The translations under genes were made by a program, and so were the position numbers. Below are positions 36,784 to 47,500 of a stretch of DNA of 64,000 nt, in pieces (within the stretch, counting starts at the first letter, position 1; every line of letters begins with the position of its first letter). Source of the DNA: Ignavibacteria bacterium. Lineage in GTDB: Bacteria; Bacteroidota; Ignavibacteria; Kapaibacteriales; Kapaibacteriaceae. The notes under the pieces were generated by a model. The model made no database searches, had not been told where the DNA came from, and saw nothing but the letters and a program-made list of their open reading frames with translations. The DNA is taken from assembly GCA_016191145.1 (NCBI GenBank), contig JACPPD010000010.1:62001-126000 (forward strand), written 5' to 3'.

Positions 36784-37151
36784 GCAACAACTTCGATCTC
36801 TACACGAGCACCCTTGGGCAAACCGGAAACTTCGATCGTTGTGCGCACCGGCTTGTGTGAACCAAGCGCCTGCGAATACGCGATGTTCATTGTACCGAAG
36901 TCGTCCATCGACGTAAGATATACTGTCGTTTTCGCTATATCGGACAACTGTAGTCCGCGCGCTGCGAGGATAATGCTAATATTAGCAAATATCTGTCTGG
37001 TTTGCACTGCAGCGTCTCCACCAATAAATGTGCCCTGAGCATCCAGGGCAATCTGACCGCTAAGGTACAATACATTCCCCTGGCACAGTGCTGCATGCGA
37101 ATACGGACCGATAGCCGGTGGCGCTCCATCCACATCAAACAAATCCACCAT
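36771..37151 (-). CDS. ridA: RidA family enamine/imine deaminase
   Basis: A 126-residue canonical RidA, which hydrolyses reactive 2-aminoacrylate and related enamines formed by PLP enzymes. Features: APPAIGPYSHAALCQGNVLYLSGQIALD, the catalytic Arg in VRTTIEVSGLPKGARVEIEVVA, and Glu in the same strand. It has no insertion, unlike the amnD-like homologue at 3913-4323, so the two have different roles. It lies between the FtsB-like gene (26 nt upstream) and DUF5683 (overlapping). Confidence 0.93.
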   Translation of the reverse strand: MVDLFDVDGAPPAIGPYSHAALCQGNVLYLSGQIALDAQGTFIGGDAAVQTRQIFANISIILAARGLQLSDIAKTTVYLTSMDDFGTMNIAYSQALGSHKPVRTTIEVSGLPKGARVEIEVVACIN

Positions 37152-37177
37152 CTATGAACTCCCCAACGATCGTTAGT

Positions 37178-37495
37178 CTATTTGTGTTCACGTTTAATAA
37201 CAAATACCTTCTCTCCGAGACGAACATATCCGTATCGTTCGCGTGCGAGACGCTCAATTTCGAGCGTGTCGTTTAGAAGCTTGTTAATCTCGACTCTTAA
37301 CGAATCTTCTTCGCGCTTCATGTTCGAGAGTGTTGATCCAAGCTGCGAAGCATCAGCTGCAATTGCTATGCGCGAAAGGATGCCATGGCTTGAAAACATT
37401 ACAAAAGCCAGAATTGCTGCTGTCAGGATTGCAATCACAATCACGCGCTTGCGCGTCATGAGCTTCTTCTGCGAAGCAGGTAATTCCTTAGCCAT
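37178..37495 (-). CDS. FtsB/DivIC-like septum formation initiator
   Basis: A 105-residue bitopic membrane protein. A basic cytoplasmic N-terminus (SQKKLMTRKRVIV) is followed by one membrane helix (IAILTAAILAFVMFS), then a coiled coil (LGSTLSNMKREEDSLRVEINKLLND) and the conserved end ERLARERYGYVRLGEKVFVIK. This is the layout of FtsB/DivIC proteins, which link early and late divisome parts through FtsL and FtsQ. No other division gene is next to it; it sits after an Asp-box secreted-protein gene with a 12-nt gap. Confidence 0.88.
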   Translation of the reverse strand: MAKELPASQKKLMTRKRVIVIAILTAAILAFVMFSSHGILSRIAIAADASQLGSTLSNMKREEDSLRVEINKLLNDTLEIERLARERYGYVRLGEKVFVIKREHK

Positions 37496-37507
37496 ACAGT
37501 CGACAGC

Positions 37508-38743
37508 TTAACGGATAATCATTCGACGAACCATTCGCCCATCGACTAAAGTAAGCGTTACTCCCAACAAACCGTTTATGTTCGGCGCCAGACCAATGTT
37601 ACTTGCCCCTTGAGAAATATCTCTAACCTCCAACGTCGATGCCAGGAGATTGCAGATGTTAATGTGAGCAGGAAGTGATGGAGCGTTTTCTATCCGCAAG
37701 CCATATGGTGTTGCGAGAATCCGAATCTGCGCTAATTCAGGGTCGAGGTCAACAGAAGTGAAGTCGTTGAGATCATATCGATAGATTCCGGAACTGTCAT
37801 GTTCAGCAAATGCGTCGTGATCCTGATTCGTAACAGCCCATCCGGCGTCTACGATCAGCGATTTCGGAATGAAACCAGCAGGTCCTCCAGGAAAAGGGAA
37901 GGCGGTTTCAACCCAAAGAGTATCCGATGTAGAGAGCCTGAACAATTGACTCTGTTCGCCAACTTGGGCGAAGGCAATAAGAACCGTCAAATCTCCTGCA
38001 ACGGCGGTTGTCGCGGGAACTCCCATGCTTACATCCCATTTCCCAACTAGCTTCCAGGATGCGTTTGCGAAGTCCAATTTTAGGACACCAGATGAACCTG
38101 TGTTATAGACGGATCCACCGACATCAACAAGCTCATTAAGTGCAAATCCCGTCCCAACATTTGTATCGCGCGTTATAGCTCGCCACGATTGGCCTTGGTC
38201 GGTACTGACAAATCCACCTTCCCATGTTTGGACCACAATGCCTTCTGCAACCGACACCATGTCAGAAATCACGTTCTGTCCACTTCCAGGGCCAATAATT
38301 TCGGTTGTACCTGCAAATCCGACCTTTATAATAACATTCGATTGTGTAGCTATCAGGATATTAGATCCTTCGGCGCCAGCGCTCACAAACGAACGATTAC
38401 CAATATCAATTGAATCGAACACAGTCCAATTGGTACCATCCTGTGTGAAGTAACCATAAACTGTATCGCCTTTATTTTGCTGAGTGAATGCAAGCGCTGC
38501 AGACATGAAGGGGAAATCTGTAACACCTCTAACGGTTCCTTTCACTTCGCTTTCGATCTGCCAGGTTTCACCATGGTTATACGAAGAAGCCAAGGCAGAA
38601 TCATAGGCTACCAGGGTTGAAGTAGCTAAAGCAAGTTTTGGAACATTACCAACATTGGGCCATGCGCTCTTAATCCATGGACGCTGAGAGAATGCACTGT
38701 TTGTGATAACGAAGAGAGCGAGGAGCAGTGTAATTTTTTGCAT
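37508..38743 (-). CDS. Asp-box (BNR-like) secreted protein, probable T9SS cargo
   Basis: A 411-residue protein with signal peptide LLLALFVITNSAFSQ. The body has beta-propeller Asp-box-like motifs: SYNHGETWQIE, TQDGTNWTVFD and STDQGQSWRAI. The C-terminus (LGVTLTLVDGRMVRRMIIR) looks like a T9SS type A sorting tail, though short and without the usual NP start, so T9SS export is probable rather than certain. It is a diverged copy of the next protein upstream (38850-40100). Asp-box propellers occur in sialidases and sortilins, but no sialidase residues can be named. Confidence 0.72.
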   Translation of the reverse strand: MQKITLLLALFVITNSAFSQRPWIKSAWPNVGNVPKLALATSTLVAYDSALASSYNHGETWQIESEVKGTVRGVTDFPFMSAALAFTQQNKGDTVYGYFTQDGTNWTVFDSIDIGNRSFVSAGAEGSNILIATQSNVIIKVGFAGTTEIIGPGSGQNVISDMVSVAEGIVVQTWEGGFVSTDQGQSWRAITRDTNVGTGFALNELVDVGGSVYNTGSSGVLKLDFANASWKLVGKWDVSMGVPATTAVAGDLTVLIAFAQVGEQSQLFRLSTSDTLWVETAFPFPGGPAGFIPKSLIVDAGWAVTNQDHDAFAEHDSSGIYRYDLNDFTSVDLDPELAQIRILATPYGLRIENAPSLPAHINICNLLASTLEVRDISQGASNIGLAPNINGLLGVTLTLVDGRMVRRMIIR

Positions 38744-38849
38744 ATGTCTTCACTTAAAACGATTGTACAATCTACAACCCTTCTAAGAACCAGACGATAC
38801 AATGGTTTCGGTGGGGCGCGAGATCGACGGCTGAGGTCGGCCGCCGATC

Positions 38850-40100
38850 TTAGCGCTGAACCACTACCAGGCGGTTGATGAACGTATCTTCTCCGGTAAG
38901 ACGGAGAACATACGTACCTGGAGCCACGTCATCAACATTGATGTTAGCTTCACCGGAAACGATTTCCGAATGTACCATTCGACCCTGAGTATCGGTGAGA
39001 GAAAGGGTCACCGATTTATACGATCCGGTTCGTACTAACATGAAGTTTGATGCAGGCTGAGGCATCACGTCGATGCTGTTCTGTTGTTCAACATCACTTT
39101 CGTCGACGTCAGTCGGCGCATTGTGTCGTGCGTTGTACACACCCACAAAGTTGATGTCGTCGTTCAGAACATACATAAACAGTCTGTCTTCGTATACTGC
39201 AAGCTGATGACTCCCTGCCTGATTATAGCGGGGTAGACCATCTGAGTTGACAACAACCCATTTTGCCCCCGACGGAGACCATCGGAGAACCGATGAGTAG
39301 CCGTCGAATGTTTGAAATACAGCGAAGAGAACGTTGTCGCGAGAAAGAAACGACACTGGTTTTGCAAGTAAGCTAGCCCACATTGGAACGCCGTTATTAC
39401 GGACGGTCCACGAGCGGGTTAGCGGGTCGAATTCGGCTGCCCCAAACAGGCCTCCTCCTAAGATCTTTCCCTGCACATTTTCCAGTTGGCGAAAGCCGCT
39501 GCCGACCTCAACTGGAGCCACGCTGGGAAACCAAGTGATGCCATCGTTTGCCGACCATGCCGTACCCTCTGTTCCGCATGCCACCCACAAGCTCCCAACT
39601 ACGGCAAGATCGAACATACCCCCAATACTGCCTCCCACTCTACGACTCTGCCAGGTATATCCCCCATCCTGACTAATATGCACCCATCCTTCATCTGTGA
39701 AAGTGAAGTAGGTACCGTTGTAGAGTTCAATATCTACTATGCGTTCCTGATCTGATAGCTGCAGCGTTGATATGTCGTCCCAGCTTATTCCACCATTAAA
39801 CGTAACAGACACTTGCGTGGCGCCATGTTCAATGGGGTTGGAGATAGCCAGAATTGCGCCGCCGTTTACACACGCTACAGCCAAACCATTCGGGAATCTA
39901 CCGCGCATATCGGTCCACGTTCGACCGTAATCAGTGCTGTGAAAGACAGCCGATTTATCGTATAAAATCAAGCCTCCACCCCGAGCCACAAGCCGCGCGT
40001 CCTTAGTTGTGGTTAGGGTCGATGCACGCTGCCACGTCTGTCCAGCCAATGAAAGGGTGGCTGAGACAAGAAGGCCGACTATATAGATTGTACGTAGCAT
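38850..40100 (-). CDS. Asp-box (BNR-like) secreted protein with T9SS type A sorting domain
   Basis: A 416-residue protein with a signal peptide (YIVGLLVSATLSLAGQ). Asp-box motifs: STDYGRTWTDM, TFNGGISWDDI, SQDGGYTWQSR and SANDGITWFPS. The last ~75 residues form a clear T9SS type A tail (DVMPQPASNFMLV, VTLSLTDTQGRMVHSEIVSG, VAPGTYVLRLTG). It is therefore expected at the cell surface or released. It has the best promoter in the window, with both -33 and -7 elements. Ligand or enzyme activity is unknown. Confidence 0.85.
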   Translation of the reverse strand: MLRTIYIVGLLVSATLSLAGQTWQRASTLTTTKDARLVARGGGLILYDKSAVFHSTDYGRTWTDMRGRFPNGLAVACVNGGAILAISNPIEHGATQVSVTFNGGISWDDISTLQLSDQERIVDIELYNGTYFTFTDEGWVHISQDGGYTWQSRRVGGSIGGMFDLAVVGSLWVACGTEGTAWSANDGITWFPSVAPVEVGSGFRQLENVQGKILGGGLFGAAEFDPLTRSWTVRNNGVPMWASLLAKPVSFLSRDNVLFAVFQTFDGYSSVLRWSPSGAKWVVVNSDGLPRYNQAGSHQLAVYEDRLFMYVLNDDINFVGVYNARHNAPTDVDESDVEQQNSIDVMPQPASNFMLVRTGSYKSVTLSLTDTQGRMVHSEIVSGEANINVDDVAPGTYVLRLTGEDTFINRLVVVQR

Positions 40101-40125
40101 TTTGCGTGATCATAGACCTGTACCG

Positions 40126-40156
40126 CAAATTTACTTACGTACAATCACGTAGTCAA
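40126..40156 (-). promoter_or_regulatory. Complete Bacteroidota-type promoter (TTG -33, TAnnTTTG -7) of the Asp-box gene
   Basis: On the minus strand, TTG (40156-40154) is followed after 20 nt by TAAATTTG (40133-40126). Both elements and the spacing fit the Bacteroidota primary sigma consensus. The -7 box lies about 25 nt upstream of the gene start at 40100. Confidence 0.6.
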
Positions 40157-40283
40157 GTATTATTTTCAGTAATTTGCTTAAGACATTGAAAATTAAAGGA
40201 GATAGATATTGATAAGTCTATAAATATGAATTTACAAATTGCCTAATTTGTGTAAAAATACGTACGTATAACAATCAATGTTG

Positions 40284-40313
40284 CCGGGACAATGACCGGG
40301 ACAATGACCGGGA
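40284..40313. repeat. 12-bp tandem repeat, 2.5 copies
   Basis: CCGGGACAATGA is present twice in full and then half (CCGGGA), directly after the gcvP stop codon. The rest of the 216-nt gap between gcvP and the Asp-box gene is AT-rich; apart from the promoter it has only a small hairpin (ACAAATT/AATTTGT at 40234-40251). Confidence 0.8.
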
Positions 40314-40316
40314 GAA

Positions 40317-43214
40317 TTAAACATATTCTTCAATAGGCGGACAGGTACATACTAGCACTCTGTCTCCAAAGGCATTATCGACGCGTCCAACACTTGGCCA
40401 GAATTTTCGATCGCGTACCCAGTCGATAGGAAAAACTGCCTGACTTCTCGAGTAAGGATGATTCCAGGTGTCGGACGTTGCCTCGAGTTGCGTGTGGGGA
40501 GAATTCTTGAGAACGTTGTCTTTCGGATCGGCGCTTCCTGTACACACGGCTTCTAGTTCTTGTCTGATTGAGAGTAACGCCTGACAAAACCGATCAAGTT
40601 CGTCCTTGCTCTCACTCTCCGTTGGTTCAATCATTATTGTTCCTGGCACAGGGAACGATAGCGTTGGCGCATGGAATCCATAATCCATCAGCCTCTTTGC
40701 AACATCTTCGGCCTCGATGCCGCCGCGCTGCTTGAACTCACGCAGATCCACGATCATTTCGTGGGCAACGCGGCCATTCTTGCCAACAAACAAGATGTCG
40801 AAGTGTTCTTCCAATCGCGCTTTAATGTAATTGGCGTTTAGGATTGCAACCTTCGATGCCTGGGTAAGCCCTTCACTTCCCATCATCCTGATGTAGGCAT
40901 GCGAGATGAGTAGAATCGATGCAGAACCCCACGGAGCAGCAGATACTGCTCCCGAATGTGTATTTGCCCGACTCCCTTCAGTAAATATATTTATTTCATT
41001 GGTTACAAGATGGCCGGGTAAAAAGGGTTTCAGCTCCAACGTAACGCATATAGGTCCCATTCCCGGTCCGCCGCCGCCGTGCGGTATGCAGAATGTTTTA
41101 TGAAGGTTGAGATGGCAAACATCGGCGCCGATAGTTTGAGGTGATGTAAGTCCAACTTGTGCATTCATGTTAGCGCCATCCATATACACCCTGCCGCCAT
41201 GCTTATGCACGATGTCGCAGATTTCCTGGATGGATTCTTCGTACACTCCGTGTGTGCTCGGATAGGTTACCATCAGACATGCAAGATTGTTTGCATGTTG
41301 CTCTGCCTTTGTGCGCAGGTCGCCGACGTCGATGTGTCCGTCTGGAGTTGCCTTGACAACAACTACCTTCATTCCTGCCATAACTGCCGATGCGGGATTG
41401 GTGCCATGGGCACTCGACGGGATAAGGGCAACGTTGCGATATCCCTCGCCCCTTGATGCGTGAAACCCGCGGATTACCAGCAGACCTGCATATTCCCCCT
41501 GTGCACCCGCGTTAGGCTGCAGCGATACTGCATCGAAACCCGTGATTTCACATAGCCACGATTCAAGTTCACGGAAAATTGTGCTGTACCCTTGTGCCTG
41601 CAGAGCTGGAGCAAAAGGGTGAATTCTGTTGAATTCAGGCCAGGAAATTGGGATCATCTCCGTGGTTGCGTTCAGCTTCATCGTGCACGATCCCAAGGGA
41701 ATCATTGAATGGACGAGCGAAAGATCCTTGTTTTCGAGTCGTTTTATATACCTCAGCATTTCGTGTTCACTGTGATGCGAGTTGAAGACAGGATGTGTTA
41801 GAAAGGGGCTTGTACGGCGCAGTGTTTCAGCAATTGAAGATCGTGCATTGCCGATCAAGTCATCGATTGATGATGGAACAGGATTGCCAAGAGCGGTAGC
41901 GAAAACGTTAAGAATATTTATAACATCAATCGGTGTCGAAGTTTCATCGAGCGAAATTCCAACATGTGCTCCATCAATGATGCGGAAATTCATCTGCGCC
42001 TGTTCGGCGAGCGGAACTATGGTTGCCGCATCGGCATGCACGGAAAGTGTATCGAACCATGAAGCATTTTCTATTTCAACACCAATATGCGATAAACCAT
42101 CGGCCAAGGCGCACGTCAGGGTGTGCACGCGCTCGGCAATTCCTTTCAAACCCACAGGACCATGATAAACAGCGTACATGGCTGCAACGTTTGCAAGCAG
42201 TGCCTGGGCTGTGCAGATATTACTTGTTGCCTTATCTCGGCGGATATGCTGCTCTCTTGTTTGCAGAGCCATTCTATAGGCAGTGTTGCCCTGTGCATCT
42301 ACACTAACGCCAATGATGCGCCCAGGCATTAGGCGCTTGTATTGCTCCTTTGTTGAAATGAAAGCTGCATGCGGTCCACCATATCCAAGTGGAACACCAA
42401 AGCGCTGCGAATTACCAACTGCCACATCGGCGCCCCATTCCCCGGGAGGAGTAAGAAGTGTAAGTGCCAGCAGATCTGTTGCTGCGCATACTAAAGCGTC
42501 AGATTGATGAGCACGATCACACAATGCTTCGAAGTGATGTATTTCGCCATTACCCGCCGGATACTGAATAAAGACACCAAACACTTGTTGATCAAATACA
42601 AATTCCAACACGTTTCCGGTGACGATTGTAATTCCAAGTGGCTGAGCGCGAGTGTACAGAACATCAAGAGTCTGAGGGAATACATTGTCGTCGACAAAGA
42701 AAATATCCGAGTCCTTGGCCCTACCGGATCGGGCCGCATACATTAAATGCATTGCTTCTGCAGCCGCTGTTGCTTCGTCGAGCAGCGATGCATTGGTAAT
42801 CTCAAGCTTTGTGAGATCTACAATCATTGTCTGATAATTCAGCAATGATTCAAGCCGACCCTGCGAAATTTCTGCCTGGTAGGGAGTGTACTGCGTATAC
42901 CAACCTGGATTTTCGAGAACATTCCGGAGAACAACCGATGGAGTAAATGTATCGGAATACCCAAGTCCGATAAACGACTTCATCACTTTGTTTCCGGATG
43001 AGATTGAACGCAACTCCGACAACATTTCAGCCTCAGTCAGAGCTGGAGGCAGTTGCAAATTGCTCTTGAGGCGTATTTGGGCAGGAATCGTCTGCTCTAT
43101 TAATTGATCGAGCGATGCTGCACCTACAGCATGCAGCATTGAGTCGATTTCGTGTTGGTCTGGACTGTTATGTCGGTATTGAAATTCGTCTTTATAGAGG
43201 CCGTGCTGCGGCAT
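40317..43214 (-). CDS. gcvP: Glycine dehydrogenase (decarboxylating), P-protein of the glycine cleavage system
   Basis: A 965-residue PLP enzyme that decarboxylates glycine and passes the aminomethyl group to the lipoyl H-protein. It is the single-chain (alpha plus beta) form. Family marks include [60 protein letters not shown] and the PLP lysine in [19 protein letters not shown] (near residue 704). Length equals that of E. coli GcvP. gcvT and gcvH are not adjacent. No glycine riboswitch is apparent upstream; an exact TAnnTTTG box is. Confidence 0.97.
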   Translation of the reverse strand: MPQHGLYKDEFQYRHNSPDQHEIDSMLHAVGAASLDQLIEQTIPAQIRLKSNLQLPPALTEAEMLSELRSISSGNKVMKSFIGLGYSDTFTPSVVLRNVLENPGWYTQYTPYQAEISQGRLESLLNYQTMIVDLTKLEITNASLLDEATAAAEAMHLMYAARSGRAKDSDIFFVDDNVFPQTLDVLYTRAQPLGITIVTGNVLEFVFDQQVFGVFIQYPAGNGEIHHFEALCDRAHQSDALVCAATDLLALTLLTPPGEWGADVAVGNSQRFGVPLGYGGPHAAFISTKEQYKRLMPGRIIGVSVDAQGNTAYRMALQTREQHIRRDKATSNICTAQALLANVAAMYAVYHGPVGLKGIAERVHTLTCALADGLSHIGVEIENASWFDTLSVHADAATIVPLAEQAQMNFRIIDGAHVGISLDETSTPIDVINILNVFATALGNPVPSSIDDLIGNARSSIAETLRRTSPFLTHPVFNSHHSEHEMLRYIKRLENKDLSLVHSMIPLGSCTMKLNATTEMIPISWPEFNRIHPFAPALQAQGYSTIFRELESWLCEITGFDAVSLQPNAGAQGEYAGLLVIRGFHASRGEGYRNVALIPSSAHGTNPASAVMAGMKVVVVKATPDGHIDVGDLRTKAEQHANNLACLMVTYPSTHGVYEESIQEICDIVHKHGGRVYMDGANMNAQVGLTSPQTIGADVCHLNLHKTFCIPHGGGGPGMGPICVTLELKPFLPGHLVTNEINIFTEGSRANTHSGAVSAAPWGSASILLISHAYIRMMGSEGLTQASKVAILNANYIKARLEEHFDILFVGKNGRVAHEMIVDLREFKQRGGIEAEDVAKRLMDYGFHAPTLSFPVPGTIMIEPTESESKDELDRFCQALLSIRQELEAVCTGSADPKDNVLKNSPHTQLEATSDTWNHPYSRSQAVFPIDWVRDRKFWPSVGRVDNAFGDRVLVCTCPPIEEYV

Positions 43215-43245
43215 AGGAACTGGATGTTAGTGTGGTACAGAACAA

Positions 43246-43253
43246 CAAAAATA
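43246..43253 (-). promoter_or_regulatory. TAnnTTTG promoter box upstream of gcvP
   Basis: On the minus strand, TATTTTTG matches the -7 consensus exactly, about 30 nt before the gcvP start. A -33 TTG is not evident. The remainder of the ~296-nt gap to 43511 holds no recognised RNA or protein gene; a 27-codon frame near 43376 is unsupported. Confidence 0.45.
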
Positions 43254-43510
43254 GCACGGCGAACGGAGCATTCCCGATAACGAAGCCCATCTTACAGAAG
43301 TTCGTTTTTTACAATTGCCTTTCAACTGCATCGTAACCGTGTGATCGACTAAACAAGACCTTGCCCGGATTGAGCATGAAAGCCACTGCCAATGTGGGAA
43401 AACTCTTGAAGTTCCTTCTAGATTTCATTGACATGGAATTTGACCTGCGATGTTGTTAGAAGTCAGATGTAAGCAATTTTGCTGCATGATCACATTAGAC
43501 ACTTGATTGA

Positions 43511-44587
43511 ATGATGTCGAAACATGTTTTGAGAATCGTTATTGGAATTGCAGTTGTTGCAATAGGAATCGTTGCATGGGTAACGCTGCGCTCTCCAACT
43601 CCTGCTAACAAAGCGATGAATGCCGGAAAGAGGGCCACTCCAACAGTCAATGCTGTTGTGCTTGTCCCTCGCCCCTTTAAGGAATCGTTGACACTTACCG
43701 GAAGCATTCTTGCGGCTGAGCAAGTGGATGTCCGAAGTGAGGTTAATGGGAGGGTTACAGATATTAATTTTTCTGAAGGATCCTACGTCAAGAAGGGTCA
43801 GGTACTTGTTACACTCGACGATGCCGAGCTGAGGGCACGGTTGTCGCGCACAAAGGCACAACTGATTCTCGACAAGAACCGATTTGGCAGACAAGAGCAG
43901 CTAAAGAAAATCGATGGAGTGAGTGCCGAAGATTTCGAAGCGGCACAGGCACAGGTTTCGATTCGCGAAGCAGAGATTACTGAGCTCGAGACTCAAATAA
44001 GCAGAACTCGAATACGCGCTCCCTTTTCCGGAATGGTTGGGCTGAGAAATATTAGCGTGGGTGCAGTAATCTCGTCGCAAACACTGATAACAACGCTGGC
44101 TGACGTGAGCACGCTGAAACTTGAATTCAGCGCTCCAGAGAGGTTTGTAAGGGGCTTTGGCGTGGGCACCATTACAACATTTCGTGTTAAGGACAGGATG
44201 GGAAGCGATTCATTCCTGGCAAAGGTATATGCACTTGATCCTGTACTCGAAAAAGAAACCAGGTCGCTTAGGGTTAGAGCAAACGTGCTGAAAGGGATTC
44301 AATTCAATTCATTTTTGCGACCAGGCATGTTTGCAGAAGTAACAATGCAGCTCACGTCTGTGGATGACGCACTACTTGTGCCTAGTGAAGCTATTCAACC
44401 TGGGATGAGTGGAACGTCGGTGTTTGTGTTGAACGGAAATCGTGCCTCTGTTACTGAAGTTGAAATGGGGGGAAGAGATGAATCGTTTGTAAGATTATTA
44501 AAAGGTGTGAAAGCAGGCGATACTGTAGCCACTTCTGGACTGTTGATTCTCAAGGACGGTTTGCCAGTACACGTGAGACTGCAATGA
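43511..44587 (+). CDS. RND efflux periplasmic adaptor (membrane fusion protein)
   Basis: A 358-residue HlyD-type adaptor. The N-terminal anchor is a single hydrophobic helix (LRIVIGIAVVAIGIVAWVTL). The lipoyl halves are VDVRSEVNGRVTDINFSEGSYVKKGQVL and RIRAPFSGMVGLRNISVGAV, joined by a short alpha-hairpin (about residues 100-150). Beta-barrel and membrane-proximal domains follow (LRPGMFAEVTMQL, ALLVPSEAIQPG). The gene begins ATGATG, so either ATG may be used. It overlaps the permease gene by 4 nt and should dock to it and to the fused TolC module. Confidence 0.93.
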   Translation: MMSKHVLRIVIGIAVVAIGIVAWVTLRSPTPANKAMNAGKRATPTVNAVVLVPRPFKESLTLTGSILAAEQVDVRSEVNGRVTDINFSEGSYVKKGQVLVTLDDAELRARLSRTKAQLILDKNRFGRQEQLKKIDGVSAEDFEAAQAQVSIREAEITELETQISRTRIRAPFSGMVGLRNISVGAVISSQTLITTLADVSTLKLEFSAPERFVRGFGVGTITTFRVKDRMGSDSFLAKVYALDPVLEKETRSLRVRANVLKGIQFNSFLRPGMFAEVTMQLTSVDDALLVPSEAIQPGMSGTSVFVLNGNRASVTEVEMGGRDESFVRLLKGVKAGDTVATSGLLILKDGLPVHVRLQ

Positions 44588-47500
44588 ATCTAAGTATATT
44601 GACAATCCGTCGGCCCGTTCTCAGCATTGTTATCAGCATTCTCATTGTCCTGCTGGGCGTTGTCGGATTTCTGTTCCTCGGAGTCAGGCAGTTCCCCGAT
44701 GTAGACCCGCCCAACATTACCGTCACCACCACCTATACCGGCGCCAATGCAGACGTTGTTGAATCGCAGATAACTGAGCCACTCGAAGAAAGCATCAATG
44801 GCATTGCCGGCATACGGTCACTGACGTCGCAGTCCAGCGACGGACGCTCTCAAATAACAGTTGAGTTCGAACTTGGCGAAGATTTAGAAACTGCGGCAAA
44901 TGATGTGCGCGACCGCGTGGAACGTGCTAAGCGTCTGCTGCCGCCCGATGTCGATCCACCCGTGGTTGCGAAAGCAGACGCTAACAGTCAGGCAATTCTT
45001 GTAATGACTGTACAAAGCACCAAGCGAAGGCTAAACGACCTGAGTGCATTTGGTTCCAATGTCTTAAAAGAACGTTTGCAAACAATTCCCGGCGTTGGTG
45101 CAATTACCATTTGGGGCGAGCGCAAATATTCAATGCGTATAGTATTGGACCCGGATAGACTTTCGGCATACGGGCTAACAACATCAGATATTCGAACGAT
45201 ACTTTCAAGGGAAAACATCGAGCTGCCTGCCGGCAGACTCGAAGGAGTTTCGACAGAGCTTACGTTGAGAACGCTGGGAAGGCTCACTACGGTCGAAGAA
45301 TTTGCAAACGTGATCCTCCGTTCGTCAGCAGGCGTTACGGTAAGAATCAAGGATGTTGCGCGCGTATATCTAGGCGCTGAAAATGAGCGAACTATTCTGA
45401 AGCGCAATGGCATTCAAATGATCGGCTTGGCAATTTCTCCTCAGCCTGGCGCAAACCAAGTTGAAATTGCCGATGAGTTTTATAGACGATATGATATATT
45501 AAAAAAGTTTACACCAAAGGATGTTGTACTTGATATCGCCTTCGATAACACGACATTTATACGCAGGGCCATTCGGGAAGTCGAGGAGACACTTGCTATC
45601 GCCTTTAGTCTTGTGGTTCTCATCATTTTTATCTTTCTCAGGTCATGGCGTGCAACTCTCATTCCCGTCATAGCCATCCCCGTCTCACTCGTCAGCGGTT
45701 TTTTCTTCATGTGGATCAGTGGTTTTTCCATCAACATCCTTACTCTTCTGGGTATTGTTCTTGCAACGGGCTTAGTGGTAGACGACGCAATTGTAGTGAT
45801 GGAAAACATCTTTCGAAGGATTGAACTGGGTGAGACGCCACGAGAGGCTGGAGAGAAAGGTTCCACTGAAATTTACTTTGCAATTGTTTCAACCACTCTT
45901 ACGCTGGCAATTGTTTTTATTCCCATCATTTTTCTTCCGGGTCTTACAGGCAGGCTGTTCAGGGAATTCGGACTTGTTGTTGCGTGCACAGTTCTTGTGA
46001 GCGCATTTGTCTCACTTACGCTTACGCCAATGATGAGTTCGCGTCTCTTGCACCGTGTTCACGGTCATGAGAACTGGCTCATGCGATCTACTGAACCGTT
46101 TTTTCAATGGTTGAACAAAAAGTACGAGAGCATGTTAAACAGCATGCTATCACGAACCTGGCTTGCCCCCTCAATAATGATTGCATCAGTAATTGTTATC
46201 GTGCTGGTTGGCGCCAGACTAAAAACAGAACTTGCACCGCTCGAAGACAGAAGTGTGCTTACGTTCAGTGTTACATCACCCGAGGGCACAACGTTCGACC
46301 GCATGGATGTGTACATGGACTCGCTTCAGGCACGTGTATCGAGGGCAGCTCCGGAAGCTCGATTTATTCTCACGGTTACGTCGCCGTCCTTTTTCGGAGG
46401 GGGCAACAACACGGGCTTTTCCAGAACAATTCTTGTCGACCCCGAAGAGCGTAGTCGTTCGCAGATGCAGATCGCCGATGTTCTTGGAGCTATGTTTCGC
46501 GATGCAACAGAAGCCCGCACAGTTGTGATCCAGGAGCAGACAATATCGACGGGACAACGTTCCGGCTTGCCAGTTCAATACGTAATTCTTGCATCAACAC
46601 TCGACGAATTGAGAGAGATATTACCAAAATTTATTGATCGGGCTGAGCAGGACCCGACATTCACGGTTATTGATGTAAATCTGAAATTCACTAAACCAGA
46701 GGTTACGATTTCAATTGATAGAACACGAGCAAGGGAACTAGGTGTTAGCGTGGCTGATATTGCCGACGTATTGCAGGCAGGTTTCGCTGGACAACGGTAT
46801 GGGTACTTCACACGCGAAGGCAAGCAGTACCAGGTAATTGGAGACATAGAGCGGGCTGATCGCAGTACGCCAGATCGGTTGTTAGATCTTGGTGTGCGCA
46901 CGTCGGAAGGCACCATTGTCCCGCTTGTGAATTTCGTTACACTAACTGAGCGCAGCACACCGCCCGCGCTGTTCAGGTACAACAGAAATGTTGCAGCTAC
47001 TGTTTCAGCAGGGCTTGCTCCCGGAGCAACTATTGGCGACGGAATCAAATCAATGGATGCTATTGCATCAAATGTTTTGGACGAGCGATACTCCACAACG
47101 CTTTCTGGCGCTTCGCGCGATTTTGCCGAAAGTTCTTCGAGTCTGCTCTATGCATTCCTCCTTGCACTTGCCTTTGTATATCTCGTCCTGGCTGCGCAGT
47201 TCGAAAGCTTTGTGGATCCACTGACCATCATGCTTACTGTGCCGCTGGCATTGTCCGGTGGAGTTATATCGCTTTGGATCGCAGGACAGACACTGAACAT
47301 ATTTTCTGAAATCGGCGCAATTGTATTAATTGGATTAGTTACAAAAAACGGAATTCTGATTGTTGAGTTTGCCAACAAACTAGGTGAACAGGGCCATACA
47401 ACTGTTGAAGCTGCATCGAAAGCAGCCGTTACCAGATTCAGACCGATTTTGATGACGTCGCTTTCGGCAATGTTGGGTGCACTCCCGATTGCGTTGTCTC

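Noticed and set aside
40234-40251. Small AT-rich hairpin (ACAAATT/AATTTGT) as a gcvP terminator
   Set aside because: The stem is weak, over 60 nt beyond the stop, and is not followed by a T-run in the gcvP direction.
43376-43459. A 27-codon frame in the gap before the RND adaptor gene
   Set aside because: It has no ribosome site, no recognisable sequence and is of a length expected by chance.
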